Part shown: one piece after another, positions 26,777 through 35,778 of the stretch | Numbering within the stretch: position 1 is the stretch's first letter | Layout: each line of letters opens with the position of its first letter | From: Rhodobacteraceae bacterium MED-G08 | Lineage (GTDB): Bacteria; Pseudomonadota; Alphaproteobacteria; Rhodobacterales; Rhodobacteraceae | Direction: 5' to 3' | NCBI GenBank assembly: GCA_002457055.1 | Contig: NTKT01000003.1 | Coordinates: 62,001 to 126,000 of the forward strand | DNA: 64,000 nt | The notes under the pieces: model-generated | Databases searched by the model: none | What the model was told of the DNA's origin: nothing | The model's input: only the letters and a program-made list of their open reading frames with translations | Translations under genes and position numbers: made by a program

Positions 26777-27607
26777 ATGAAAACCATAGCTTTTCAAGGC
26801 GAACTCGGAGCCTATTCGCATGAAGCGTGTATGTCAGCTCGACCAAATTGCAAGGCGTTGCCATGTAAATCCTTTGAGGATGTTATTTATACTGTAAATA
26901 ACAATGTTGCAGATTTAGCCATGCTGCCGGTAGAAAATACTACCTACGGCAGGGTCGCGGATATTCACAGATTACTTCCTGGATCCGGCCTTCACATTAT
27001 TGATGAAGTATTTACTAGGGTAAGAATAAATTTATTAGGCTTACCGGGGAAAAAGCTCGAAGATATCGAAGCAGCTGAAGCGCACCCAGTTTTATTACCA
27101 CAAGCAGCTTCATTTTTAGACAAAAATAATATCCGCGGGATTAGGGCAGTTGATAGCGCAGGCGCAGCTGCAGCTTTAAAAGGTTCGAAAGCCGCAGGGC
27201 GTGGGGTGTTGGCCAGTAAGTTGGCTGCAGAGATCTATGGGCTTGAAGTACTTGCAGAAGACATCGAAGATTCCGATCATAATACTACAAGATTTCTTCT
27301 GATGTCCTCCTACCCAGACAATACCAGGCGTGGCGACACAAAAATGATGACAACGTTCATTTTCCAGGTGCGCAATATTCCGGCGGCTTTGTATAAAGCG
27401 ATGGGTGGCTTTGCTACAAATGGCGTAAACATGACTAAACTAGAGAGCTACATGGTTGGAGGAACCTTCTCCGCAACTCAATTTTATGCCGACATCGAGG
27501 GTCATCCAGATGATACAAATGTCAAACTGGCCTTGGATGAGCTGTCTTATTTTACTCAATCAATAAGTATCCTTGGAGTTTACCCAGCTAGTTCCAAACG
27601 AGTATAA
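26777..27607 (+). CDS. pheA: Prephenate dehydratase
   Basis: Converts prephenate to phenylpyruvate for phenylalanine synthesis. 276 residues, a stand-alone dehydratase without chorismate mutase. The N-terminal catalytic half starts FQGELGAYSHEACM and contains VADLAMLPVENTTYGRV; the signature DHNTTRFLLMS near 170-180 has the catalytic Thr. The C-terminal ACT domain (about 195-272, with KLESYMVGGTFSATQFYADIEGH) is for phenylalanine feedback. GGGGTG precedes the ATG. A short hairpin followed by five Ts lies just upstream (26747-26766). It converges on nudC. Confidence 0.95.
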   Translation: MKTIAFQGELGAYSHEACMSARPNCKALPCKSFEDVIYTVNNNVADLAMLPVENTTYGRVADIHRLLPGSGLHIIDEVFTRVRINLLGLPGKKLEDIEAAEAHPVLLPQAASFLDKNNIRGIRAVDSAGAAAALKGSKAAGRGVLASKLAAEIYGLEVLAEDIEDSDHNTTRFLLMSSYPDNTRRGDTKMMTTFIFQVRNIPAALYKAMGGFATNGVNMTKLESYMVGGTFSATQFYADIEGHPDDTNVKLALDELSYFTQSISILGVYPASSKRV

Positions 27608-27664
27608 CTTCAAATTTTTTAATATTACAAAAATGCCAGGTTTACGTTGTAGGATCGGTCAGTT

Positions 27665-28612
27665 TTATTGCAATGTATCAGCTAACCAATTTAATAGCAG
27701 AAAATGTGCGATTGAACCAGGTCTTGCCGCTTTAAAACTGTCTTCTATACCTGCCATGACCATATGAAGATCATGTTTATTGACCCATTTAATATCTTCC
27801 ATCTCAGAGTGATCTATTGTGATTTCTTTGGACGTTGCTTCCCCATAGCAACCAAACATCAAAGACATTGGGAACGCCCACGGTTGCGAGGCAAGATATT
27901 GCACAGCGCCAACATTAATTCCAGATTCTTCAAAAGCCTCTCGGCGAACCGCTGCTTCTAAAGTTTCCCCAGGTTCCATAAACCCTGCGAGTAGAGAATA
28001 CATACCATCGGGCCATCCGATAGATCTACCCAACAAAACAAAGGGTCCATTTGTGATTAGCATGATCACTACTGGGTCAATGCGTGGAAAAGACGAACTG
28101 TTACAATTTTCACAATTTATCTGCCAGCCCGACTCAATAATTGAAACTTTCTGTCCGCATTTGGAGCAGAAGCGAGAGGTATTTTGCCAATGGAAAACAG
28201 ATTTAGCGGTAGAAGCCAATTCAGCAGACCTAGGTGTAAGTAAGTGCATGAAGCTTCTTAGTTCCCAAAACGGTAAATCTTTACCAAGAAATTCATGAAA
28301 TTGTTGAGTTTTATCATAAAACGAGCCATCTATTTCATCTTGGCCAATAGGCTCCCATTCCGAAATATCAGTAGCAAAATACGAAACGTCTTTATTTCTT
28401 CCAAGAAAGATTATTTGTTTATTCGAAATTATCTTATTTGGATATTTAATTAGGGCAAGTTCGCAAGCATTTTTTAAATCAACTGCAAATTTACCGCGCC
28501 AATGAATAATGAATAGATCTCCCTCACGAGGCGAAGCTTTTGCAGAGCCGCGAAACTCACTTGCTCGATTTAACCCAGATCCCCCAAAAGTAACTCTTTC
28601 AGCATTTCTCAA
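27665..28612 (-). CDS. nudC: NAD(+) diphosphatase (NudC-type Nudix hydrolase)
   Basis: Hydrolyses NADH to NMNH and AMP, and in E. coli removes NAD caps from RNA. 315 residues. The zinc ribbon is Cys149, Cys152, Cys167 and Cys170. The Nudix box runs from Gly210 through the REAFEESG segment ending at 231. It is followed by SQPWAFPMS at 242-250, the NADH-pyrophosphatase signature. The frame starts at TTG (28612) with AAGGA about nine bases upstream; no ATG is available before the conserved N-terminal region. It converges on pheA and lies directly upstream (divergent) of the SRP RNA gene. Confidence 0.92.
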   Translation of the reverse strand: MRNAERVTFGGSGLNRASEFRGSAKASPREGDLFIIHWRGKFAVDLKNACELALIKYPNKIISNKQIIFLGRNKDVSYFATDISEWEPIGQDEIDGSFYDKTQQFHEFLGKDLPFWELRSFMHLLTPRSAELASTAKSVFHWQNTSRFCSKCGQKVSIIESGWQINCENCNSSSFPRIDPVVIMLITNGPFVLLGRSIGWPDGMYSLLAGFMEPGETLEAAVRREAFEESGINVGAVQYLASQPWAFPMSLMFGCYGEATSKEITIDHSEMEDIKWVNKHDLHMVMAGIEDSFKAARPGSIAHFLLLNWLADTLQ

Positions 28613-28707
28613 ATATAAAGATCCTTACCGAAGTATTTGCCTTATCCCTAAAAATCAAAATTGACAGAGTCAACTTGCAACTACACTTTAAAGCCCTTAA
28701 ATAACTA

Positions 28708-28804
28708 CCGAGGGGTTGATGCGGGCGTGTTCCTCGCCAACCCGGTCAGGTCCGGAAGGAAGCAGCCGTAACGAGTTTTATTCGGGTCGTTATCAATCTC
28801 TCAC
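28708..28804 (+). ncRNA. ffs: Signal recognition particle RNA (4.5S type)
   Basis: The segment GGTCAGGTCCGGAAGGAAGC at 28744-28763 is the universal SRP RNA helix 8 apical region with the asymmetric and symmetric Ffh-binding loops. The outer stem is formed by 28710-28720 pairing with 28792-28802 over 11 consecutive positions including two G-U pairs, which sets the length near 97 nt, as expected for the bacterial short form. Eight Ts follow at 28806-28813 and would terminate transcription. The ends are accurate to a few bases. It lies between nudC and the phosphatase gene, close to dnaX. Confidence 0.95.
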
Positions 28805-28864
28805 ATTTTTTTTGCAAAATCACCTTTTTTCGCAAAATCACCTAAAGTTTTCTAATTTGCAGCT

Positions 28865-29338
28865 TTACTTGAAAGCCCAAAACTTTTGTTGTTCAGTTTC
28901 GATTGCGCAAGGTCGAAACTCTCGCAAACGCTCCAAAGCACCTTCAGAACTCCAACCCATTTCTAGAAGTAACCGCATCAAAAACATTCCAGATCTACCG
29001 CACCCACCCATACAATTGAAAATTACACCCCCACCACTGAGTACAGTTCTTTTTAAAATTGGCATCATAGAATTCCATTCTTTTTCACGTAGTGCATCTG
29101 GTATCTGAAAGTCATCTACCGCTATTTGAAACCATTTAATTCCTAATGTATGTAATTTTTCAGGTAAGCTGGCGGCTGAACAGTTAATCATCTCAGATTT
29201 GGTTGCACATGTTACAACGACTGTAGGCAGTGCATTAACCAATTGAAAAAAGTCCTCATCAAATGAAGAGTACTTTCCCGGCATTGGACATAAGCCAACG
29301 AAACCATTTTCAAATTCTATTTTGACTACCTCAAACAC
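28865..29338 (-). CDS. Cysteine-based (dual-specificity type) protein phosphatase
   Basis: 157 residues with the C-x5-R phosphate loop C109-M-G-G-C-G-R115-S-G and a candidate general acid Asp75 or Asp76 in a VDDFQIP loop. This is the layout of the small dual-specificity/tyrosine phosphatases; comparable proteins occur next to the SRP RNA/dnaX region in Rhodobacterales. The residue before the catalytic Cys is Asn108 rather than the usual His. The gene uses a GTG start. Substrate unknown. It is divergent from dnaX, and its 3' end faces the SRP RNA gene. Confidence 0.8.
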   Translation of the reverse strand: MFEVVKIEFENGFVGLCPMPGKYSSFDEDFFQLVNALPTVVVTCATKSEMINCSAASLPEKLHTLGIKWFQIAVDDFQIPDALREKEWNSMMPILKRTVLSGGGVIFNCMGGCGRSGMFLMRLLLEMGWSSEGALERLREFRPCAIETEQQKFWAFK

Positions 29339-29416
29339 AGACTTCTATAATGCTATTTCAATTTGCCATTTAGAATAGTAAATAATGCAGTATACTAACA
29401 CTAGTAAATATTCTGT

Positions 29417-31186
29417 ATGTCTACTGGGTACCTATTGATGACTGAAATAAACGAAATGAACCTATATAAAGTCCTTGCTCGAAAATACCGCCCAGAGACG
29501 TTTAAAGATTTGGTTGGCCAAACGGCAATGGTTCAAACTCTTCAAAACGCTTTTGAAGCTGATAGGATTGCACAAGCGTTCATTTTAACTGGCATAAGGG
29601 GTACGGGGAAAACGACCACAGCGAGAATAATTGCCAAAGGGTTAAATTGTATCGGTTTAGATCAAAACGGTGGGCCCACAGTAGAGCCTTGTGGGAAATG
29701 TTCGAATTGTACTGCAATAATTAAAGGCAACCATGTTGATGTAATGGAACTGGACGCCGCAAGTCGAACTGGTGTTGATGACATAAGAGAAATAATAGAA
29801 AGTATTTATTACAAAGCTTCCTCAGGCCGCTTCAAGGTATACATAATCGACGAAGTTCACATGTTGTCTAATAACGCATTTAATGCACTGTTAAAAACAC
29901 TGGAAGAGCCACCAGAACATGTAAAGTTTATTTTCGCAACAACTGAAATACGGAAAGTGCCTGTAACAGTCCTATCCCGTTGCCAAAGATTTGATCTTAG
30001 AAGAATAGAGCCAGAAGAGATGATGGTACTGCTTCAGAAAATTGCAGGATCTGAAGGCGTAAATGTCTCTGAGGATGCTCTGCGAATGATAACTAGAGCT
30101 GCGGAAGGTTCTGCAAGAGATGCAACATCTCTTCTAGACCAAGCGATAAGCCACGGTGGTGGCAGTAGCGATGCAAAGCATGTCAGAGCGATGCTTGGAA
30201 TTGCAGACCGTGGCAGAGTATTGGACCTTTTCGAATTGATAATGCAGGGCGATGCAGCATCTGCCCTAAATGAACTCGGTTCACAATATTCAGATGGAGC
30301 AGATCCAATTGTGATTCTTAAAGATTTAGCAGAAATCACACATTGGATATCAGTTGCGAAGATAACGCCAGATATAAATGAAGACCCTACAGTAACGCCT
30401 GATGAGCGAATGCGCGGTGTAGAATTTTCAAAACTTTTATCTATGCGTGTGCTCACGAGAATGTGGCAAATGCTTATAAAATCTCTTGATGAAATTGCTG
30501 TTGCCCCAAGCCCGATAATGGCCGCAGAAATGATAATTATACGCCTCACACATGCGGCCGACTTACCTCCGACAGAGGATTTAATCAAGAAAATTGAGAG
30601 TAAATTGCAGGGGGCTAGCAAAGGAAAAAATTTAGAAACACCATCAAAAAATATGGGTGAGCACGTGAATAGTCACGAGATTTTTCAACCTAAACAGAAT
30701 AACGCGTCCAACTTAAAAGTCGCTCCGGCTGCTGATGAAGGTATTGGGATACTAAGTTATACTAAATTCGAAGATATTCTAGAATTAGTAAAACAAAATA
30801 GAGATGTCAAATTGCTCGTTGATATCGAAAATGGTTTGCGCTTGGTCACCTATCGTCCAGGATATATAGAGTTTACGCCAACGGAATTTGCTCCTGCTAA
30901 CTTAGCCCAAAGATTAAGCAATAGACTCAAAGAATGGACAGGAAGCCGCTGGGCTGTAAGCGTTGTCCAGAATGGTGAAGCAGAGACAATTTTTGAAAAA
31001 AAAGAAAAAGATGCTAAAGAATTAGAAACTGAGGCATACGCTCATCCTTTCGTAAAAGAAGCGCTGGTTCAATTTCCTGCTGCTCGGATTGTTAATGTAA
31101 TTTCTAAGAAAAAATTAGAGCAAGAGGCAGCCATTCAGGCACTTGAAGAAGTTGACAATGAGTGGGATCCATTTGAAGAAGATTAA
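29417..31186 (+). CDS. dnaX: DNA polymerase III subunit gamma/tau
   Basis: Clamp-loader ATPase and replisome organiser. 589 residues. AAA+ domain: KYRPETFKDLVGQ, Walker A GIRGTGKT at 59-66, a four-cysteine zinc module around CGKCSNC (with an earlier Cys), Walker B IIDEVHMLS, and sensor SRCQRFDLRR. The C-terminal ~200 residues are tau-specific, including the domain binding the polymerase alpha subunit near EWTGSRWAVSVVQNGEAETIFEKKEKD. The start may be ATG 29417 or the in-frame ATG at 29438. Followed 26 bp later by ybaB, forming the classical dnaX-ybaB-recR operon. Confidence 0.95.
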   Translation: MSTGYLLMTEINEMNLYKVLARKYRPETFKDLVGQTAMVQTLQNAFEADRIAQAFILTGIRGTGKTTTARIIAKGLNCIGLDQNGGPTVEPCGKCSNCTAIIKGNHVDVMELDAASRTGVDDIREIIESIYYKASSGRFKVYIIDEVHMLSNNAFNALLKTLEEPPEHVKFIFATTEIRKVPVTVLSRCQRFDLRRIEPEEMMVLLQKIAGSEGVNVSEDALRMITRAAEGSARDATSLLDQAISHGGGSSDAKHVRAMLGIADRGRVLDLFELIMQGDAASALNELGSQYSDGADPIVILKDLAEITHWISVAKITPDINEDPTVTPDERMRGVEFSKLLSMRVLTRMWQMLIKSLDEIAVAPSPIMAAEMIIIRLTHAADLPPTEDLIKKIESKLQGASKGKNLETPSKNMGEHVNSHEIFQPKQNNASNLKVAPAADEGIGILSYTKFEDILELVKQNRDVKLLVDIENGLRLVTYRPGYIEFTPTEFAPANLAQRLSNRLKEWTGSRWAVSVVQNGEAETIFEKKEKDAKELETEAYAHPFVKEALVQFPAARIVNVISKKKLEQEAAIQALEEVDNEWDPFEED

Positions 31187-31212
31187 AACAGAATTTATTG
31201 AAAGGTTTTAAA

Positions 31213-31557
31213 ATGTTTAAAGGACTAGGTGGACTTGGAGACATGGGCAAAATGATGAAAGCAGCCCAAGAAACGCAGGAAAAAATGGCGCGTATGCAAG
31301 AAGATTTGGCTCTCATTGAAGTAATAGGAGAGTCTGGAGCTGGTTTAGTTAAAGCGACAGCGACAGCAAAAGGCGAGTTAACTGGCTTAGAAATTGATCC
31401 ATCAATTTTTAACGGCGATGATAAAGAAATTGTAGAAGACCTCATTTTGGCCGCAATAAAGGATGCACAAGCAAAAGCAGCTGATAGATCAAAAAATGAA
31501 TTGGAGAAAATAACCGAAGCATTGGGGCTTCCAGCTGGAATGAAATTACCATTTTAG
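31213..31557 (+). CDS. ybaB: YbaB/EbfC family nucleoid-associated protein
   Basis: 114 residues. YbaB/EbfC proteins are small dimeric DNA-binding proteins encoded between dnaX and recR. The N-terminus [33 protein letters not shown] is the typical helix, followed by the beta region [19 protein letters not shown] and the helix [16 protein letters not shown]. An upstream TTG at 31198 would add five residues, but the ATG at 31213 has GAAAGG seven bases upstream and fits the family start. The recR gene follows after 37 bp. Confidence 0.95.
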   Translation: MFKGLGGLGDMGKMMKAAQETQEKMARMQEDLALIEVIGESGAGLVKATATAKGELTGLEIDPSIFNGDDKEIVEDLILAAIKDAQAKAADRSKNELEKITEALGLPAGMKLPF

Positions 31558-31594
31558 ATTCAATCAAATCCCCTATTTTTGTCTGAGGAAACCA

Positions 31595-32194
31595 TTGAGC
31601 ACTTCAAGAACACGAGAAATTGAGATATTGATAGATCTTGTCGCCAAATTGCCTGGATTAGGCCCTCGCTCTGCCAGGCGCGCTGTTTTGCATCTGATCC
31701 GCAAAAAAAGTACTCTATTCACTCCCCTATCGAAACAGATGGCTAAGGTTGCTGAGCAAGCCCGGGAGTGTCTCAATTGTGGTAACATTGGGACCTCAGA
31801 TATATGTGAGCTTTGTGAAGATCAAAAACGAATTAACGGTCAAATTTGCGTTGTTGAAGATGTTTCGGATCTATGGGCTATGGAGAGAACATCAGTTTTT
31901 AAGGGCCAATATCACGTTCTTGGCGGAACTTTATCAGCTTTGGATGGTATCGGGCCGGAAGAATTAAAAATTCCAAAACTAATAAAACGCGTTGATAATG
32001 AAGAAGTCCATGAAGTTATTTTAGCTTTGAATGCCACGCTTGAGGGACAAACCACGGCTCACTATATAGCTGAACAGATCGAAAATAGGGTTTCGGTAAC
32101 CTCACTGGCCCGTGGAGTTCCTATGGGAGGTGAGTTAGACTATTTGGATGAGGGGACTATCTCCGCCGCTTTAAACGCTCGAGCTAAAATATGA
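31595..32194 (+). CDS. recR: Recombination protein RecR
   Basis: 199 residues. RecR forms a ring with RecO/RecF that loads RecA at gapped DNA. The helix-hairpin-helix [21 protein letters not shown] is at the N-terminus. A zinc finger has Cys-x2-Cys ... Cys-x2-Cys (CLNCGNI ... CELC). The Toprim domain starts at [14 protein letters not shown], and [15 protein letters not shown] follows. The start codon is TTG with GAGGAA at 31585-31590. Last gene of the dnaX-ybaB-recR operon; it converges on trcR with 22 bp between stops. Confidence 0.96.
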   Translation: MSTSRTREIEILIDLVAKLPGLGPRSARRAVLHLIRKKSTLFTPLSKQMAKVAEQARECLNCGNIGTSDICELCEDQKRINGQICVVEDVSDLWAMERTSVFKGQYHVLGGTLSALDGIGPEELKIPKLIKRVDNEEVHEVILALNATLEGQTTAHYIAEQIENRVSVTSLARGVPMGGELDYLDEGTISAALNARAKI

Positions 32195-32216
32195 TCCTTA
32201 AAAGGCTAATACTGAC

Positions 32217-32972
32217 TTACTTATCGTTGTCAGCCTCAACTCCTTCCTCTGGTAAATTGAAGAAACTGTCTGCATCCCTGTAGTCCTGGCCCTCGTCAGA
32301 TTGAACTTCCGCATTAGGACTATTTACGGGAATGTCTCCCTCAGCATTAAATGGATTAGGTGCTTTTTCTTCCACATCCATCTCTAGAGATTTTTCGGTG
32401 CTAACCAATTTTCTTCGATCCTCATCATTCATAACATCGCCAGCAGCAACTTTCTTATCCGCTGCTTTTTGAACTGCTGCATCTAGTTCTGATTGTTTAC
32501 ACAAACCCAAGGCAACTGGATCTATTGGTTGAATATTTGAAATATTCCAATGAGTGCGTGTTCGAATGGCTTGAATTGTTGGCTTCGTTGTTCCAATTAA
32601 CTTGCTGATCTGCACATCGGATAGTTCAGGATGAAACTTGACAAGCCAGTATATTGATGCAGGCCTATCCTGTCGTTTTGAGAGTGGAGTATACCTAGGA
32701 CCACGGCGCTTTTCCTCTCCAACTGCAGCTGGATTAAATTTTAGTTTTAGTTTGTGTAAAGGATCTCCCTCACCTTTCTTGATTTCATCCAAGTCTAACT
32801 GATTGTTTGCAACGGGATCAAAACCTTTAACACCTAATGCTACGTCGCCATCTGCAATTCCCTGGATCTCAAGTTCATGCATACTCACAAAGTCGCCAAT
32901 TTGCTTAAATGATAGGGTTGTATTGTCAACTAACCATACAGCAGTAGCCCGCGCCATAAGGGGTTTTGCCAT
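32217..32972 (-). CDS. trcR: Cell-cycle transcriptional regulator TrcR (DUF1013)
   Basis: 251 residues of the DUF1013 family, named TrcR after work in Alphaproteobacteria where it associates with RNA polymerase at cell-cycle-related promoters. The conserved part is residues 1-185: MAKPLMARATAVWLVDNTTLSF, a helix-turn-helix-like LSDVQISKLIGTTKPTIQAIR near 118-138, and IQPIDPVALGLCKQSELD. The remaining ~65 residues are acidic, low-complexity and probably disordered. The ATG has AAGGAG eight bases upstream, and a terminator-like hairpin lies immediately before that. Converges on recR. Confidence 0.92.
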   Translation of the reverse strand: MAKPLMARATAVWLVDNTTLSFKQIGDFVSMHELEIQGIADGDVALGVKGFDPVANNQLDLDEIKKGEGDPLHKLKLKFNPAAVGEEKRRGPRYTPLSKRQDRPASIYWLVKFHPELSDVQISKLIGTTKPTIQAIRTRTHWNISNIQPIDPVALGLCKQSELDAAVQKAADKKVAAGDVMNDEDRRKLVSTEKSLEMDVEEKAPNPFNAEGDIPVNSPNAEVQSDEGQDYRDADSFFNLPEEGVEADNDK

Positions 32973-32988
32973 TGTGTTTTACTCCTTT

Positions 32989-33008
32989 AAAAACCCTACG
33001 CTGGGTTT
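32989..33008 (-). promoter_or_regulatory. Terminator-like hairpin in the trcR leader
   Basis: Read on the minus strand, AAACCC-AGCGTA-GGGTTT forms a 6 bp stem with a 6 nt loop and is followed by further Ts. It ends about 17 bases before the trcR ATG, just upstream of its AAGGAG. Because no room for a promoter remains between hairpin and ribosome-binding site, it should be part of the trcR transcript. It may be a weak terminator of the upstream TauE gene, an attenuator, or chance. The structure is visible; the role is inference. Confidence 0.35.
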
Positions 33009-33127
33009 GTTTTGTGTTACCATGTTGGGAAACTTCGGTGCTTCTATAACCTAAGATTTAAGAATTTAAAAGAGATAATAAAAGCTAGCTATCGTGTTGA
33101 AAACTTAGTTGTAGCTTTTGTGGTATG

Positions 33128-33898
33128 TCAAAACATGTTGGCGGACCGATATATCAAATAAACGCCACCGATACACAGCAGAATAAGTGTGACCACGCGA
33201 AATTTATCTTGATTTAAATAACGTTGGACACCGACTCCAAGTATCATTCCGATCATTGCGGGTAAAACCATAAAAGCCGACAGAATTCCTGAAACTTGAT
33301 TAAAAACGCCCGTGTACAAGTGTGCAAACAATAAAAAAAGTGAACTAGAAGCAAAGGTCAAGCCTTGCACTAATATCTGTCTTTTCTTTGACGTACCAAT
33401 AGATGTCAAATATAGAACGGTTGTTGGTCCCCAAATTCCAGTCCCACCTCCAAGCAAGCCGGTAATTGCTCCAGAAATACCCGATAGAGCTCTAGAATTT
33501 GTCCTTTTGGGTGCCCGAATATTTACTAGCTGTAAAAGAGATAACAGTAAGACTACAGCGCCGATACCGGCTATCAAAGTATTAAGATTGGCTGCAGCAA
33601 ACAAGTTTGCACCAACAAATAATCCAACCAAACATGCAAATAAAAAAAATCTAAAGTCCCTAATACTTTTAAGTAGCTCTGCTTTTCCAAACAAACTTAC
33701 TTGGTAAATATTTGTAACGAGTGTCGGCATAATTAAAACTGCAAGCCCTAATAGAGGCATACCAAGTGCTGCAGAACATCCTAAAATTATCATTGGCATT
33801 GCAAAACCAACGATACCTTTAATGAAACCTGCAGCAAAACATACTGTTACAAAAAACAAAACAGTTGACGTTTCAAATTGGTGAATCACATTAAGCAT
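33128..33898 (-). CDS. Sulfite exporter TauE/SafE family membrane protein
   Basis: 256 residues with about eight hydrophobic helices and the two repeated family motifs: FAAGFIKGIVGFAMPMIIL near residues 22-40 and SGAITGLLGGGTGIWGPTTVLYL around 140-162. TauE/SafE (TSUP) proteins move sulfite, sulfoacetate or other sulfur-containing and organic anions across the inner membrane. No sulfonate genes are adjacent, so the substrate is open. It precedes trcR on the same strand (155 bp gap) and diverges from mcd. Confidence 0.85.
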   Translation of the reverse strand: MLNVIHQFETSTVLFFVTVCFAAGFIKGIVGFAMPMIILGCSAALGMPLLGLAVLIMPTLVTNIYQVSLFGKAELLKSIRDFRFFLFACLVGLFVGANLFAAANLNTLIAGIGAVVLLLSLLQLVNIRAPKRTNSRALSGISGAITGLLGGGTGIWGPTTVLYLTSIGTSKKRQILVQGLTFASSSLFLLFAHLYTGVFNQVSGILSAFMVLPAMIGMILGVGVQRYLNQDKFRVVTLILLCIGGVYLIYRSANMF

Positions 33899-34041
33899 TG
33901 TGAAGCAATAGATCTTACATCACGCTGCGGTGCAATATTTCGCCACGTAATTTAAGAACAATTTGCCACACTTCTTTGTATTTATGTTGCGCTGAAACTG
34001 CAAAATGTATAAAACACGAGGAAATTGAAAAGGACTGATTC

Positions 34042-35736
34042 ATGGCACATGATGGACAAGATTTAGCATTTCATTTGGACAATTCTTGGATGATTGTTGA
34101 TTTGCTAACAAAAACTCGGCGGGCAGCAGATGAATTAAGCACCCTTTTTGAAACCGCTAGACAACAAATGAAAGCTCAAATTGTTGTTGATGGCAAAACT
34201 TCAGGCAAACTTTTGGAGGAAAACCAGGACGCAGTTCATGGCCTAGCGTGGCTTGCAACATATGCAACCGCGATGCAACAAATGCAAAATTGGGCGGAAA
34301 AATTGCACTCTAATGGCGAATTTGGTGAAATTGAACAGCTTCTACATCAGATTGGGACCAGTGAATATCATGCACAAGTTCTCGGCGGAATACCAATGTC
34401 GCAGGGAGAATTCGTGCGTCTGAGTGACATAGGCATTTCCGAGGCGACAATAGATAAATATCGATCCGCAGACGTTGTGGAGTTATCGAATAAAGGCAAC
34501 AGCCAAGACGCTCGCATGAGGTTGGTCCGCTTGATGCAAGATCATTCTGCAGAAATTATCACAGGCAAGTCTGGACTTGAAGACGAATTAGAAATGATAC
34601 GTGAGCAGTTTCGTAAGTTTTCTATCGATAAAGTGTTGCCAAATGCACATGAGTGGCACCTAAACGATGAGTTAATCCCTATTGAAATTATTGAAGAATT
34701 AGCAGAGCTGGGTGTTTTTGGACTCACCATTCCGGAAGAGTATGGCGGATTTGGTCTCTCAAAGGCCTCCATGGCAGTGGTATCTGAAGAGCTGTCTCGT
34801 GGTTACATCGGAGTGGGATCCTTGGGAACCCGTTCAGAGATTGCCGCAGAATTGATTGAATGCGGTGGAACAGAAGAGCAGAAACAGCAGTGGCTTCCCA
34901 AAATTGCAATGGCAGAAATACTACCAACTGCCGTTTTTACGGAACCTAACACTGGTTCAGATTTAGGTGGCCTCCGAACCAGAGCCACCAAAGATGAAAA
35001 TGGCGATTACAGTGTGACTGGAAACAAAACCTGGATTACCCATGCCTCTAGAACTCACGTCATGACATTACTTGCAAGAACTGACCCCGACAGCAAAGAT
35101 CATCGAGGATTATCAATGTTTCTTGCAGAAAAAACACCAGGCGATGATGAAAATCCTTTTCCTACTGATGGTATGTCTGGTGGAGAGATTGAAGTATTAG
35201 GTTACCGAGGTATGAAAGAATATGAAATTGCCTTCGATAACTTTCATGTTAACAAATCTAATCTTTTGGGCGGAGAAGAGGGTAACGGCTTTCGTCAATT
35301 GATGAAAACGTTTGAAAGTGCAAGAATTCAAACTGCGGCGCGCGCTGTGGGTGTTGCTCAGCAAGCAATAGATCTTTCTTTTCAGTATGCCTTAGACAGG
35401 AAACAATTCGGGAAGGCATTAATTGAATTCCCACGTGTAGCCAGTAAGCTCGCCATGATGGCCGTGGAAACTACAATAGCGCGACAACTAACTTACTATT
35501 CTGCATTTGAAAAAGATAATGATCGAAGGTGTGACCTAGAGGCAGGAATGGCTAAACTCTTGGGAGCGCGAGTTGCTTGGGCTGCCGCCGACAATGGTCT
35601 CCAAATTCATGGTGGTAACGGTTTTGCTTTAGAATATCAAATAAGCCGTGTTCTTTGTGATGCTAGAATACTAAACATTTTCGAAGGTGCTGCGGAAATT
35701 CAGGCTCAAGTTATCGCTAGAAGACTTATGGAGTGA
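34042..35736 (+). CDS. mcd: Probable (2S)-methylsuccinyl-CoA dehydrogenase
   Basis: A flavoprotein of the acyl-CoA dehydrogenase family with 564 residues, about 170 longer than standard members. The extension (residues 1-165, including GKLLEENQDAVHGLAWLATYATAMQQMQNWA and GGIPMSQGEFVRLSDIG) is the hallmark of Mcd, which oxidises (2S)-methylsuccinyl-CoA to mesaconyl-CoA in the ethylmalonyl-CoA pathway of acetate assimilation. The dehydrogenase core has FTEPNTGSDLGGLRTRA and, near the end, IHGGNGFALEYQISRVLCDARILNIFEGAAEIQ. The ATG has AAGGA upstream. A different long-chain-type acyl-CoA dehydrogenase is the alternative, but the extension argues for Mcd. No other pathway gene is nearby. Confidence 0.8.
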   Translation: MAHDGQDLAFHLDNSWMIVDLLTKTRRAADELSTLFETARQQMKAQIVVDGKTSGKLLEENQDAVHGLAWLATYATAMQQMQNWAEKLHSNGEFGEIEQLLHQIGTSEYHAQVLGGIPMSQGEFVRLSDIGISEATIDKYRSADVVELSNKGNSQDARMRLVRLMQDHSAEIITGKSGLEDELEMIREQFRKFSIDKVLPNAHEWHLNDELIPIEIIEELAELGVFGLTIPEEYGGFGLSKASMAVVSEELSRGYIGVGSLGTRSEIAAELIECGGTEEQKQQWLPKIAMAEILPTAVFTEPNTGSDLGGLRTRATKDENGDYSVTGNKTWITHASRTHVMTLLARTDPDSKDHRGLSMFLAEKTPGDDENPFPTDGMSGGEIEVLGYRGMKEYEIAFDNFHVNKSNLLGGEEGNGFRQLMKTFESARIQTAARAVGVAQQAIDLSFQYALDRKQFGKALIEFPRVASKLAMMAVETTIARQLTYYSAFEKDNDRRCDLEAGMAKLLGARVAWAAADNGLQIHGGNGFALEYQISRVLCDARILNIFEGAAEIQAQVIARRLME

Positions 35737-35778
35737 ATCTGCTCTCAAAGTTCGTTGAAATTTTTCTATGTGATTAAG

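Noticed and set aside
30990..31008. A-rich run in dnaX (GAAAAAAAAGAAAAAG) as a programmed frameshift or slippage site for a short gamma form
   Set aside because: It lies near codon 530 of 589, far beyond where the short gamma subunit normally ends, and I see no supporting stem-loop or upstream Shine-Dalgarno stimulator.
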